Shown here: positions 22,859 to 34,775 of the stretch, one piece after another
Layout: every line of letters begins with the position of its first letter
Position numbering within the stretch: position 1 is the stretch's first letter
Assembly: GCF_030272615.1 (NCBI RefSeq)
Contig: NC_081412.1
Span: 540,782,335-540,846,334 of the forward strand
DNA length: 64,000 bases
Direction: 5' to 3'
Source of the DNA: Cryptomeria japonica
Lineage: Eukaryota > Streptophyta > Pinopsida > Cupressales > Cupressaceae
Position numbers and translations under genes: made by a program
Notes under the pieces: generated by a model
Seen by the model: only the letters and a program-made list of their open reading frames with translations
Told to the model about the DNA's origin: nothing
The model's database searches: none

Positions 22859-23124
22859 TGTTTGCCTCACTGGGTAAACAGAACAAATACAGAAGTAATG
22901 CAAAAATAAACAATGCAATAACAACATGAATACAAGAATAAGCTTTCCATTAATAACTCAAAGTGTATACAATGTTCATAGCATTATCTGTCATCAACTA
23001 CACACCTCTCAATACCCGTAGGTAGTACAATATATAACAGCCTAACTACCTACCCGTCGGCTAACTAACTACTAACAAACAAAATTACTACCAAAACATA
23101 AGATATACATATTTCCCGACATCA
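22859..23124 (-). repeat. 3' LTR of the gypsy element (266 bp)
   Basis: On the minus strand it runs TGATGTCGGGAAATATG to ...CCCAGTGAGGCAAACA. The polypurine tract lies immediately 5' of it (23125-23138 on the plus strand). Confidence 0.92.
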
Positions 23125-23138
23125 TCCCCCCCAAAAAA
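23125..23138 (-). promoter_or_regulatory. Polypurine tract of the gypsy element
   Basis: Read on the minus strand it is TTTTTTGGGGGGGA abutting TGATGTCGGG of the 3' LTR. Confidence 0.85.
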
Positions 23139-23210
23139 GAAGTCGTCTCCGACGACTAACAACAAAACTAGAGACAATGCAACCCACACAAACTATACAT
23201 CAAGACAAAA

Positions 23211-25791
23211 CTAAGGAGGGGGCTGGGGAAGCGTCCCTGAAGTAGAAGGTTGAGATGTCGGTGCCTGGGCCGCCAAGCGGGCTCGGAGCTCATAAACCTG
23301 CTGAGTACGTGTAGTCACATCACGCTCCGTCACCAACACTTTCTCCAAAGCCGTCTTCACCATATGCGCGACTTCCAGCAACTCCTCTTTCGTATCCGCT
23401 GTCTCCGTCATATAGACCAATCGATCCTGCAACAAGCTCCTCTCGGCAGTGATTGCATCTAATTCCTGCTGTACAAGGCTCCTCACACTCTGCTCCGTCG
23501 AAAGGCGAGTCTCCACCTCGGCCTTCTCTGCTCGGGCCATCTCAAGCTGTGCCAACAATTGGGCCCTCTCTGCTGCCCACGAGGCCTGCTGACTGGCCAC
23601 ATCCCTCTCCAACTCGACCGGAGCAGCCTCGCGGACCGTAGACTCATGCTGCGTATGCCTCAATGCATAGTAGGCGTCCCGGTAGACCTGCTCAATCTCT
23701 CGGACGACTGCCATCACCCGACTCTCCACAATTGGCTCCTGTACACTCCAAGCTTGTAGCATCTCATCCGTTTGAGTAGTCGGCCATCCCTGAGACTCAA
23801 AGCATGTAGCAAAGGCTGCCGGGCAGCCCACTCGCATAAATTGGAGGACCTGCTCTAACTCCACCACAACCTGCTGTAATGCTTGCATCTGGGCCGTGGC
23901 CACCACTCGTCTACCCCTCGTCACCATGTCAACTAAATAGGCCTCAATGTCCTCCCCCTCCTGCTCTGAAGGCTATGACCATGAGGGAAGTGGTGTCTGT
24001 GAAAGAGCGCCAAGGGGTAACGCAGAGGTCTCTCGCGGAACCGATACTGTCGCATCCTGCTAGTATGAAGGTACCTCCTCCGCCACTAGAGGTGTGGCAT
24101 CCCCCTGTTCTTGTACCGTAGAGACGACCTCTTCTGCCTCATTCCCGACTACTGGTACATGTGTCTCGCCAGAGGAATCGTCCAAGTCTACTACCTTTGC
24201 TCGAGTCTCGTGGCAAGGTGAGAATACAACAGCTCCTACAGGTTGTACCAATGTCATTTGGAATCGCTGCGTCAGCCAGCTCTCCATAGCCACGACCGAC
24301 GGGTCTGTACGCATCTCTACGACTGGGGAATGGGTCGCCATAGCCATGGGCTCCTCCAACAAAGAGGCAGAAACAGTCACCACTGCCTCAGTTCCAACAA
24401 CATCCAATCACACCTGAGGCTTCGTATCAACCACCACCCTCAGCCCCTGCTCCTCATCGACTACTACTCGATGCGGTGACTCCTCCATATGCGACTCTGC
24501 CATGTCTTCGGTAAGTGCCTCCATGGTTGGGGCCGATCCCTAAGGTGTTGCTCGATCCGGCAGAGGTGATGCTACCTGTTGCTGGATAGGGCCAAGTGCA
24601 ACTGGCGTGCGGCTCTGCCCAAATGCAGGAATAAATGTGCCTCCCACTCCGGATGACATCACAGGTGTGCCCATCGGTAGCAAGGGTGGGGCAGAAAGGA
24701 CCCTCTCCTCTGTCGCCCTGCTGCTATCATCGTCCTCATCCTCCGCTTTTGAATCCTCTGTACTACTGGAAGTCTCCCTCCCACTATCAGGTTCCCTTGA
24801 GGCCGTATCCACCATCTGTTTTCGCTTCGCGGAAGAGTGCCCAATGTCCAGGTGTCTCCAATACATGATAGGAGGCTCACCCACTGCCAACGGTCCCTGC
24901 GGCCGTACCTCCAACTCTGCCTTCGGCACTGCTTCCCGCATGGCCTCCAAGAACAACCCTATAGCATAGTGGGGCATATAGAACGTGCGATGCTGCATCG
25001 TCAAGAACTCATACATGCGCTCTGCTAGCAACGCGGCCCAATTGTACACAATGCCGTTCATCAACCCGTTCATGAGCATAATCCGAGGGAGGGCGACGTC
25101 CGACGCTCTACCAGATCCTGTCAACCTGCTCTTAATGACATCCATAATGCACTGCCAGTGGCCCTCTGCAACAAAGGTCTTACGGATTCCTCGTCCCTTC
25201 GTGGCATTAGCCATGCTGTCCAGCTCTTCTGTCATCAAGTTCCTGGATATTAATTTAATCCAATACTCCTCCTCCCGCTTCATCTTCTTAGCCTTCAACT
25301 CTATTTTCTTGCCTTGTTTGCTTGGAATGCCGAATACTTTGGTAAAGTCCACCGCTTTGAAGGATATGGTGATATCTCTCCCGAGGTACTCAAAAGTACT
25401 CGTGCGTGTGTCTGTTGAAGGTGTCCACCATGAACCTTAGGGCACCCTCATACTCGCGGATAGGAAACACGGGCATTCGAATAGCCCACTCCACTTCTGC
25501 CTTATGAAGGTTCTGCTTCACCAAATCATTGTCGGGAGTGTCCTGCCACCATTTCCGGTATTCCGACCCATTTAGGTCTTCAAAGGTGATATTCTGAGGT
25601 GTTAATGTATTTTTCTTACTTATTGCAGGTTGTGGTGCTTTCTGCTTTTTCTTCTGACTTGCGTTGGCATCCATTGTGCTGCCTGCCACACGCACGCCTG
25701 ACGACAAGACCCTGGTATTTCTATCCATTTGGCTGCTACTGGAGGAAGCCTGCAATTGCTTTTTCCAACTCCGTTTCCCAGCTGACTCCAT
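23211..25791 (-). pseudogene. Extra (third) coding region of the gypsy element
   Basis: Main segments on the minus strand are 25791-25390, 25352-24540, 24407-24060 and 23927-23211. The last three share one frame, separated by in-frame stops. The first is joined by a one-base shift in a T run near 25395. Order: basic N-terminus (KKKQK), then a globular part with YEGALRFMVDTFNRHTHEYF, ITISFKAVDFTKVFGIPS and MNGIVYNWAALLAERMYEFL. An acidic Ser/Glu/Asp region (SSSTEDSKAEDEDDDSS) follows, and then a long heptad-like coiled coil (LQQVVVELEQVLQF...LRARLAAQ). No integrase, RT or envelope signature is seen. It lies downstream of pol in the place where plant gypsy elements sometimes carry additional ORFs. 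The organisation resembles the 1,259-codon ORF at 56094-59873. Function unknown. Confidence 0.7.
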
Positions 25792-25979
25792 GCCTTTGTA
25801 ACTGATTTCTTGGTTACAACCGTACCGTTGCGTAACACCTTCGTAACCACCTTCTTCGGTTGTGTATGGTTGCGTATGCCTACGTTGCTGTGCGGGGCTG
25901 CTGCGTGTGCGCGTTTCTTTTTTTTTCGTCTATTTTGCGTTTTGCGTATGGCGAAGGTTTTATGTTTTTTGCGTGGGCG

Positions 25980-26175
25980 GTGGTGTACACTGTCGGTGGT
26001 CCCACCGTTAGTGGTTTCCACCGCATGGTGGTCCACCGTCGGTGGTTCCACCGCCGATGTTGTCACCGCACGGTGGTCCACCGTCGGTGTTACCACCGCC
26101 GTGTTATCACCGCACGGTGGTTCCACTGTTGATGGTCCCACCGCCGGTGTTGCCATCGTAAGGTGGCCCACATGT
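25980..26175. repeat. GC-rich palindromic minisatellite in the gypsy element
   Basis: Repeated units built on CACCGNCGGTGGT/CCACCG with strong hairpin potential sit between the end of integrase and the extra coding region. A poly-T tract of about 50 bp follows to 26225. On the minus strand one frame (26240-25620) reads it as repeats of TVDHxAVTT, but that frame ends without a recognisable domain and overlaps the start of the extra coding region. Confidence 0.8.
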
Positions 26176-26236
26176 TTTTTCTTTTTTTTTTTTCGTGTTT
26201 TTTTTTTATAATTTTTTTTTTTTTTAAAGAATACTG

Positions 26237-29200
26237 TCAAATATCCTGATTGGAGGGTCTAGGTTCCCTTCGTTCGTGGTAAACCTTTAATTTCGACCCA
26301 TTGACGATGTCCGGTATCTCCTTCCCGTCGAGCGTCCACAACTTGATTGCCCTGTTGGCATTGACCTCGCGTACCTTGAAGGGCCCTAGCCATTGCACTT
26401 TAAATTTTCCGGGTTTGATTTCGTTCCTCCCATTGAATTTCAACACTAACCGCCCAAGAGTAAACTTCATTTGGGGAAGATGCTTGTCGTGCCAGACCTT
26501 CCGTCTTTGCTGGGTTGCCTCTGTAGCCATCATTTTTTTTTCGTCCAACTTGTTTAAAGCATACAGTCTCTCCCTTAGGCTCTCCATATCCCCTAGTTTG
26601 TTCTCTACTGCAATGTGAAGGCTTGGCACCATGAATTCCGCTGGCACCACAGCTTCTTGCCCGTACATGAGTTGGAACAGAGTCTGGCCTGTGGTCGCCA
26701 TGTAGGTTGTACGGTAGGCCCACAAGACTGAAGGTAACCTTTCTTCCTAGTCTTCTCCCTCGACACCGCACGACTTGTATATCACGCTCGCAATAATCTT
26801 GTTGGTAGCCTCGGCTTGCCCATTGGCTTGCGGGTAATAGGGGCTAGATAGTGAATGGAAAATCTTAAATTTTGTAGTAAGGAGTTTAATCACGTGGTTC
26901 ACAAAATGTCCACCTCTGTCGCTTGTCAACTGCATAGGGATCCTTTACCGCGTAATAATTTGCTCGTAGATGAATCTTGCTGTACTTACGACTGAGTTGT
27001 CCGATAGGGCTCGCACTTCAACCCACTTGGTTAAATACTCAGTGGCTACCACAATGTAGCGACACCTCGTAGCACAGCTCACTTTAAGCGGCCCGATGAA
27101 ATCCAACCCCCAGCGCTCGAATAGTTCTTGAGCATGCAAAGGGTTGAGGGGCATGAAATCCCTTTTCAACGGCCTCCCCGCTCTCTAGCAGGTATCACAA
27201 CCTACTACCCATTCTCTCGCATCATTATACAATGTGGGCCACCAGAGGCCTGCTAGCAATACCTTCCTTGCTGTAGTGTCCGGTCCCATATGGCCTCCTG
27301 CGGGCCCCTCATGTGCTTCCCTCAAGACGCTTGGCACCTCTTCCTCCATCACACAATGACGTAACACCTCGTTAGGCCCCATTTTATACAATAAACCATT
27401 AATCAGCTGGAATGTGCGGCTTCTCAACACAAGCTTTCTTCGCTCTCCTGGCGCCATGCCTTGGGGGAACATAGAGGTGGAGAGATATTCCCCGATGGCA
27501 GTATACCATGGTGGTAGTACTACGATCTTGAATAGGTGGGTGTCTGGAAAGTCGTCATTTACCCCTTCTGGTGGCTCTCCGGACCTGATCCGGGACAATT
27601 GGTCAGCAATGACACGACTTTTGCCTGGCCGTACAATTATTGTGAACGTAAACTCTTGCAACAAGAGTAGCCATCGACTAATCCTTCCCTGAATTATCGG
27701 CTTGTTGACCAAGTACATGAGGGCTTGATGGTCCACAATGAATGTGAATGGTGTCACCAATAGATAGTGTCTGAATTTTTGTACCGCATAGATCATCCCC
27801 AATGCCTCCCGTTCTGTTGTGCTGTAATTTTTCTCCGCTTTGGATAACAGTCTACTGGCAAAATAGACGGGATGATCCAACCCATGATCTCCCACTTGGG
27901 ACAATGTGGCACCGATTGCAAAGTTTGAAGCGTCCACATGGACATGGAACTCCCTGTCCCAGTTGGGGTAAGAGAGGATGGGAGCAGCTACCAGCCTCGT
28001 CTTCAATTCCTCGAATGCTTCACTCTCCGGGCTCCCCCAGGTGGATGGCTCACCCTTACAAGTAAGCTTGTCCAAGGGGTGGGATATTTGCGCAAAGTTT
28101 TTTATGAATCTTCTATAGTAGCCGATATGGCCCAGGAAGGACTTTACCCCAGTGACATCCGTAGGAGGCTCCATCTCCACGATCACCCGTATTTTGTCTG
28201 GGTCCGTCTTCAGACTTGCTTTGCATACGATGTGCCCAAGCAATTTGCCTTGAGGTACCATAAATCGACATTTTTTTGGATTAAGGGCCAGCCTTGCCCT
28301 TCGACATCTCTCCAGGCACTCTCTGAGGGCTACCAAATGCGTATCTTGCCTGCTATAGATGGACCAGTCGTCGAGGAAGGCTTTAAAATTCCCTACCGAC
28401 ATTTTGTCGAATATGTGTAGTATAATTCGTTGGAATGTTGCAGGTGCATTCCATAGGCCGAATGGCATCCGGTTGTATGCATAGACACCATCTTCGACTA
28501 CGAAGGTGGTCTTCAGTTTATCTTCCTCGGCGATTGAGATCTGGTTATATCCGGAGAATCCATCCAAAAATGTGTACATCTCATGGCCGACCACCTCCTC
28601 TAGTATGCTGTCCGTAAACGGGATTGGGAAGGGGTCTTTAATCATAACTGCATTGAGACACCGGAAGTCCACATAAATCCTTATTTGGTTAGCCTTCTTC
28701 TTTAGTGAAATGACTATGGGCGACACCCATTCGCTTGTCTGTACTTTAAAAATGATATCGGCTTCCAACATTTTTTCTATCTCATCGTTCACCCGCACTG
28801 CATAGTTGCGATTCATCTGGTACGGTCTCTTTCGTACAGGTCGGGCTCCGGGTACCAACGGGATGCAGTGCATGCACAGTTCGGGAGGTACCCTCTTCAA
28901 GTCTTTATACGTCCATGCGAAGACGTCTTTAAACTCCAGGAATATTTTGAAGGCCGCTGTCTTCAGCACGGGATCCCAGTCATCCCCGACTAATATATTC
29001 TGTGGGTCCTCCTTTCCCAGGTTTGTTGCCTTTAGCTTGGATTCTTCAAATTGAATTGGCTTGTCTTTCTCGAACTGATGTGCGGGTGCTTTGTCCACTC
29101 GGGCTTCCCCCTCCATATATTCTCTGTATTCCGGAGGGAAGACCTCCGGATCAGCGGGCTTCTCTATCTGCAACATGTTGTAGTGAAAAAGTTCGTAGTC

Positions 29201-31249
29201 CTCCATTTGCCAATGGAAGAGCCCGTTGAGTGAGCACACCTCATCTTCAGAACATCCCTCCAATTCAAGCACCCCTTCACTATTCGGCTCCATCGCGTTC
29301 TTGCCCTTGCTTTCATTGGGACCCCCTTCCCCTTTATTAGAGTCCTCTGAGTCCGAGTCGGAAGAGGCGAGCTCTTCGCCGACATCTTGGGTCCGTAGGT
29401 CAATGGTATATTTTCGCCCTCCCTTCTCCATGGAAAGTGTATTTTTCTTCCAGTTGTGGTTCACCCTCGCGGTGATCAACCACACTCTCCCCAGGATGGC
29501 GTCATAGCCTTTCTTTTTCAAGGGAATAACTACAAAATCTAACAGGAAGGGCTGCGTACCAATTGTCACTTGCTGGGCCATCAATATGCCGAGTGGCTTG
29601 ATGCCGTTTTGGTCGGCTCCTTCCAGATTAAATGTGGATGGCCACAGGGTGGGTTTCCCCAGCCTCTTCCATGTCTCTTCTGGTAGTACATTCACCCCAG
29701 CACCTCCGTCCACAATGGTGTCCTTTAGAACGGTTCCAAGGATGCCCATTTCTACAACAGCTGGGTGTCTACCACTGTTTAAGGCTAGTAACATCGGGTC
29801 AGTCGAAGGGCTGATGGGAACCTGCACCTGTGGTGCACTCGAAGGTACGTGTGCGGTGCTTAGCAAATTGTTGAGGATGGCAGTCCTCAAATGTGGCATG
29901 GAGTCTAGAAGGTCTTTTACCTTTATCGGTACCTCCATCTGCAAGACTTGCCCAATAATATTCTTTTCCGCTTTCAGGCGGGTTGAGGGACTCATTGTCT
30001 CCGTGTTCTTCCGTCCTTCTGCCGCCATTTCCCGTTCAATGTCGGCCTTCGCCTCCCGCAGTCTCTCCTTCTCTGTGCGGGGGTCGAGATACGTTGCCTT
30101 CTTCGCCTGCGCGCGAGTGATCCCCAATACTTCGTTCATCTTCTCAATATTAAGGAGATTCACCCCCTGTTTAGGGCATTTTGTGTCATCGTGATCACCG
30201 GGGCCGCACCATCTACACAGGCTCTGGGGGGTTTCAGTATTTTGGCACTCCCGAGCGAAGTGCCCCCATTGGTTGTAGGCCTGACATTGAATTATTGGCC
30301 GCCCCTTAATGTCATACTGCATTCTGCTCCGATTGTTGTTGTTGTTGCCTCTCCCTCCTCTTCGATTACCTCTGTAACCACCGGATGATGCAGTGGCATC
30401 GGCTTGTGGCTGGGCGGAGCCCGCTGGCAGTGAGGGTTGCTCTTGCGTGAAGAATACCTGGTTCCCTTTTGTTTTCATGTTGTAGGGGCATTCTTTGACG
30501 GCGTGTCCCAACATCTGGCAAATTTCACAGAATGCCTTCTTTGGGCAAGTGCCTTTTGTGTGACCTTCTTCCTTACAATCAGTGCACCACACGTCCTCGT
30601 TTTTTCTCGTGCTTCCTTTCTTGTTCTTAAATTCCTTCAACATACGGTGCATATCCTTTTGAAGAGCTTGCACCTTCTTACTTGATGATTCGTCACTGCT
30701 GCTTTCTCCCGAGGACTCCTCTTCTGCAGAGGACTTGTCCTTTTTCTTCCGCCATGTTTTGTCTTCACTTTCCAAATCCATCTTGCGGTTGTATGCGTCA
30801 TCGTATGAAGTGGGCGGTACAATTTTCATCTTTCTCCGCAAGGATGACCACAACCCTTCCACGAACCATCTCTTCTTTAGTCCGTCAGCCGGCTGGTTCT
30901 CCATCTTCCCCAGTAACTCCTTTAACCGTCGGCTGTATGTTCACACTGTCTCGTGCTTTCCCTGCTTTGTGCTTAATATCTCCGCTATGATCTCATTATC
31001 ATCTTGAAGGAGTCAAAACTCCGTCTCGAAAGCTTTCTGGAGGTCATCCCATGTTCCCACCTTTGTTTTATCCACATCAGAGTACCAATCAATGGCTACT
31101 CCTCTCAAGGTGGCAGGGAACTGCACCACCCAATCCGCTTTGTCAACTACCCCATTGGCTGACCATATTGTCTCACATGTACGGTAGTGCCGTACGGGGT
31201 CATCGTTGCCATCTCCATTGAATTTAGGCAACTTCTGTTTGCCCGCCAT
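26237..31249 (-). pseudogene. gag-pol: Gypsy gag-pol polyprotein, one frame with five stops
   Basis: Frame from 31249 to 26237. Gag core at the start (LPKFNGDG.DDPVRHY and ...GVAIDWY). Then the long open part 30904-27185 (1,239 codons). It has zinc knuckles near residues 107-120, 126-139, 207-220 (second Cys is Tyr) and 230-243. The protease motif VDGGAGVNVLP is near 398, and RT runs about 690-880 with FLDD at 843-846. RNase H Asp/Glu/Asp are at about 991, 1033 and 1058. The integrase HHCC finger is at about 1198-1239. The integrase core continues at 27184-26237 with D (GLDFIGP), D (TSDRGGHF) and E (NGQAEATNK) all present. Stops: TGA 31013-31015, TGA 30941-30943, TAG 27185-27187, TAA 26945-26947, TAG 26747-26749. 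All five lie in the same frame, so the element carried one continuous gag-pol. Confidence 0.92.
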
Positions 31250-32280
31250 CGATGGGGGTCGTCTTCCTGGAGGTGGCTGTGGCTACGTCTGTGCGCCGCT
31301 CCCTTCGGCGCCGGTGGTGTGTCCTGCGTGGGTGACTGGAGGTACGGTGTTTTGCCTGTTGTGTGTGGCACCTACAACCGTACGGTTGTCCTCCCCTCCG
31401 TTCTCACCCGCACCCACTCCTGGCTCCCTTTGGTGATCCTCACTTCATGGCATAAGGGATAAGTTTCTAAACTGATCCCGAGTCTCTTGGACTAGATTCC
31501 TCTCTAACCTTTTTCTCTCTAGAAACTCTTCGTGGCTTCTCACCCTACGGTGTTCTGGCGACGCGTAGAAATTTCCCTCGGCTTCTGCATCCTTCGTGAC
31601 ACCTCCTTGGCCTCAACCTCCGTCTACGTTCAACTTGCTGTTCCAGAATCATGGCCCTCTGTGCGGCCTCCCACTCGTTCGTTTCTGCTTTCTTATTTCT
31701 ATCTTTATTTAATAGGTTGGGCATTAATTCCCATACATTTTCATAATTCACAACACATAAACCAGAACACGCCTTTATTAATTCATTTGGTTAGATACAA
31801 CTCGTGTCAATATTATGACACCTTTATTTGAATATAGAATGTTCCTTTATCCCTATGGGATTCGGGGTTCAATTCCTTCCTGGCCTCGTGCCATCCGGCT
31901 CTGCTTCCTGATGGCTGCTTTCTTCGTATTGCTGGAGGATTTGTTGGCGTCGCTCTTCCCGGGCAATCTCCTCTAGGCGAGCTTGTTGTGCCAGCGATGC
32001 TTGTGCAAGCAACCGGGGAAGGTGGTTCATCAACCATTTACTTGCGGGCTAACTTCCAGTGTTGTCCACACAGCACTTGGTGGGATTTCAGCCTCCGTGG
32101 CCTCTCGTCGGATGCAGGTCTCGATGGCTACCCAGAGTAGAATTGAAAATTCCCTCGTCGCAGTGTCTTCGCCGCTGTAGAGCTCTGTTTGCGCGTCATC
32201 GGCCTTTGGGTTTATCTCACCAACGGGTAGGCCCATCGTGTTCGTGCGCCATCCGCGTCTTCCGTTCCCGAGTATGTCTA
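31250..32280 (-). other. Gypsy leader and degraded start of gag
   Basis: Sequence between the primer site and the recognisable gag. A minus-strand frame at 31751-31545 has EWEAAQRAMILEQQVERRRR, the basic helical N-terminus often seen in gypsy gag. The true start is therefore probably upstream of 31249 and broken by a frameshift. The rest is leader. Confidence 0.45.
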
Positions 32281-32295
32281 GGCAACGGCGCCAAA
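32281..32295 (-). promoter_or_regulatory. Primer-binding site of the gypsy element
   Basis: Minus strand TTTGGCGCCGTTGCC, the TGGCGCC class typical of Ty3/gypsy, directly after the 5' LTR. Confidence 0.9.
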
Positions 32296-32566
32296 TGTTT
32301 GCCTCACTGGGTAAACAGAAGGAATACAAAAGTAATGCAGAAATAAACAATGCAATAACAACATGAATACAAGAATAAGCTTTCCATTAATAACTCAAAG
32401 TGTATACAATGTACACACCTCTCAATACCCATAGGTAGTACAATATATAACAGTCAAAGGGGTGCGACCCAACCGTTGTGACTCCAACTACCTACCCATC
32501 GGCTAACTAACTACTAACAAACAACATTACTACCAAAACATAAGATATACATATTTCCCGACAACA
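32296..32566 (-). repeat. 5' LTR of the gypsy element (271 bp)
   Basis: On the minus strand TGTTGTCGGGAAATATG to ...AGTGAGGCAAACA. Relative to the left copy it lacks about 24 bp and has about 29 bp extra (CAAAGGGGTGCGACCCAACC region). Confidence 0.92.
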
Positions 32567-32571
32567 CTATT

Positions 32572-33039
32572 GGTCACACAATAGAGAGCAAGGAGTTAAC
32601 CATGTTGGCACTAAATGGTCTCCCCTCCTCATGGGAGGCATTTATTCAAGGGATAAGTGCAAGATCAAAACTTCTTAAGTTTGATCGATTAAAGCAAGAT
32701 TGCATTCAAGAAGAGTCTAGATTGGCTATCAAAGGCATTGGCCAAAGCTCCATAAATGAAGATATTCATGTTCTTGCCTCCCACTCCACAAAGATGAAAG
32801 GTAAGAAAGGACATTTCAAAAGGAAGAAAGATAAGGAATCTAATGGTGCTCCTACATTCAAAAGAAGGAAGGATATTTCAGAAATCCAATGCTTTAGATG
32901 TGACAAATATGGTCACTATGCAATGCAATGTCTTACCAGGACTATGCCTCAAGCTTCCATTGCAGATGTTGGTGAAACTCTTCCACAAAAGGATTCAGAT
33001 GGATTCATATTGAGACTTGAAAGAGATAAGTTTTTATGA
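32572..33039 (+). pseudogene. gag: Copia gag, 3' part with zinc knuckle
   Basis: Continues in frame from 22858 across the gypsy insertion: ESKELTMLALNGLPSSWEAF, a basic linker (KGKKGHFKRKKDK) and the CX2CX4HX4C knuckle CFRCDKYGHYAMQC. Ends at the stop at 33037-33039. With the first half this is about 292 codons, a normal Copia gag length without a pol fusion. Confidence 0.85.
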
Positions 33040-33840
33040 TTGAATAATGTTGATGATTTTCATATGTAGTTATTAATTCATGCAATTACGTTATGCATGT
33101 TATTTATGAAACAACATTATCAGTAGATGTCCACTTACTACAAGGTGCATTTGGATATCTTGTTTTTAAATTTCTTCAATTTACTATGAGAAACTTGTCC
33201 CTTACATACAGTTAATCTTTAGAATCACAGCGTGTTGCCTTTCAGGTTATAGAGTTTTGAAGTTCTAATTGTGATGAAGAGATTGAAATTCAGGAGGAAT
33301 ATACAAAGGACTTTAGTGGAGATTCTGAGATTTTACTTCTCCATTTTTTATATATTTACCTGCTAAAGTGCACTAGTCCAATGGAGATACTTATTGAGGC
33401 ATTCGTACAAGGGATGATGACATCTAGGGTTACAAAACAAAGTTGAGTCAAGAGGGCTCTCCAAGTGAGAGGGAGCATGCTGCTAGGGGATTTTGTTCTA
33501 AATCTCAGGTCGGCCATATTCCTGTCCAGGGCTTGATCTTATGACAATAGTTCCATTGTGATTTTGGATCTTGCACTTTCAGACATATGAGGTTCATACT
33601 AGAAAATGAGAGTCTCTTGAAGCAAGATATCTTTTATTATTGGGTCCATGTGAGCAAGGGATGCATCCGTGACAGAGGGAGAAACTAAGAAGATATGCTT
33701 TGATTGATATCCGAGAATCTTGGTCATATTGATTCGGAGGGAGTGGACTATGTCGAGATGATTTCTCTAGTGATCAGTCAAAAGATTATGATTCATGGGA
33801 TGGAGTCCCATGTTGAGAGGCCCTTTATGCTGACTCCTAA
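33040..33840 (+). other. Degraded Copia interior
   Basis: No readable integrase or RT. The segment 33700-33800 (GAGGGAGTGGACTATGTCGAGATG) matches 10180-10220 of the other Copia element, showing common descent. Confidence 0.5.
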
Positions 33841-34110
33841 GTCATGATATTTCTGGATAGATGAATACTTGATGAGCTTGGAATACACCAAGAGTGATGC
33901 AGACTCCAACCTTGCATTTCATGAAAGGTCAAAGCATGTGGAGGTCAAGTGGAAAGGTATGTTATTCAATTAAGAAATATTAGTACTAATGAATTGACGA
34001 CAAACATTCTCACCAAGCCTCTCTCCAGAATAAAGTTTGTGTACTTTCGAGATAAGCTTGGTATGGTGGAAAATGTAGCCCTAGCTGAGATTGAGTCTCA
34101 GCATCATTGA
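33841..34110 (+). pseudogene. pol: Copia RT end fused by deletion to RNase H C-terminus
   Basis: YFWIDEYLMSLEYTKSDADS (RT) runs straight into LAFHERSKHVEVKW (RNase H) and then TNELTTNILTKPLSR and FVYFRDKLGMVENVALAE. The stop is at 34108-34110. The catalytic YVDD segment and most of RNase H are missing. A still shorter version of the same fusion occurs at 10275-10361. Confidence 0.75.
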
Positions 34111-34394
34111 TTTGGTTGTATTGTTTATTATACTAATGTATTTTTTCTTATTATAAGATGTTTAAAGTGTAAACTCTTATTAATGCAACTTATTCATTTG
34201 ATATGGTTCATGATTAATGTCATGTGTGTGACTCCATGACAACATCTCGTGAGAGAATCCGTGATGACCTTCTTGTACTTGTGTGTTCACCCTCTGGATG
34301 AGCCATGGTGGATATCATTGTGAGGTGACAATCTCTTAATGATAAACACTTGTATATCTGATCATTGTTGTAAGATGACGATCTTACAATATTG

Positions 34395-34775
34395 ATTGAT
34401 CACACTTTTATGATGGATATCATGAGACGTGATATCTATGGATATGTCATGATGGTTGATATCTCTAGAAGTAATATCTATGGATATACCATAATGGTGG
34501 ATATCATGAGATGTGATATCCGTGGATAAGCCATGATGGTGGATGTTACATAAAGAGATATTCATGGTGGATATTATGTGACATAATATCCGTGAACATG
34601 CCATGAAGTAATATCCTTGAATATGCCATAATGGTGGATATCATGAGACATGATATCTGTGGACAAGCCATAATGGTGGGTATTACATTAAGAGATTTAT
34701 GGTGGATATCATGTGACGTGATATTCGTGGACATGCCATAACACTTGATATTACAGTGAGGTGATATCTTTCTCT
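34395..34775 (+). repeat. Palindromic array upstream of the Copia polypurine tract
   Basis: Units of GGATATCATGAGACATGATAT type alternating with GTGGACATGCCATAATGG. Homologous to 10633-11025. Minus-strand ORFs reading HDIHHHG repeats are a by-product. Confidence 0.8.

Larger units (their letters stand above)
22859..32566 (-). mobile_element. Ty3/gypsy LTR retrotransposon with extra 3' coding region
   Basis: LTRs at 22859-23124 and 32296-32566; target duplication CTATT at 22854-22858 and 32567-32571. The primer site TTTGGCGCCGTTGCC (minus strand, ends at 32281) adjoins the right LTR. A TTTTTTGGGGGGGA purine tract (minus) adjoins the left LTR. Order on the minus strand: LTR, leader, gag-AP-RT-RNase H-integrase in one frame, a GC-rich repeat, an extra coding region, LTR. 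My hand comparison of the LTRs gives about 8-9 substitutions in about 235 aligned bases plus two indels, so the insertion is not recent. Confidence 0.93.

Noticed and set aside
24094-25440. Several plus-strand ORFs of 77-151 codons
   Set aside because: Shadows of the minus-strand accessory region, which has a protein-like composition in one frame.
25810-26211. Plus-strand ORF rich in Cys, Phe, Val and repeats
   Set aside because: It lies across the GC-rich minisatellite and T tract of a minus-strand gypsy element; it is a by-product of the repeat.
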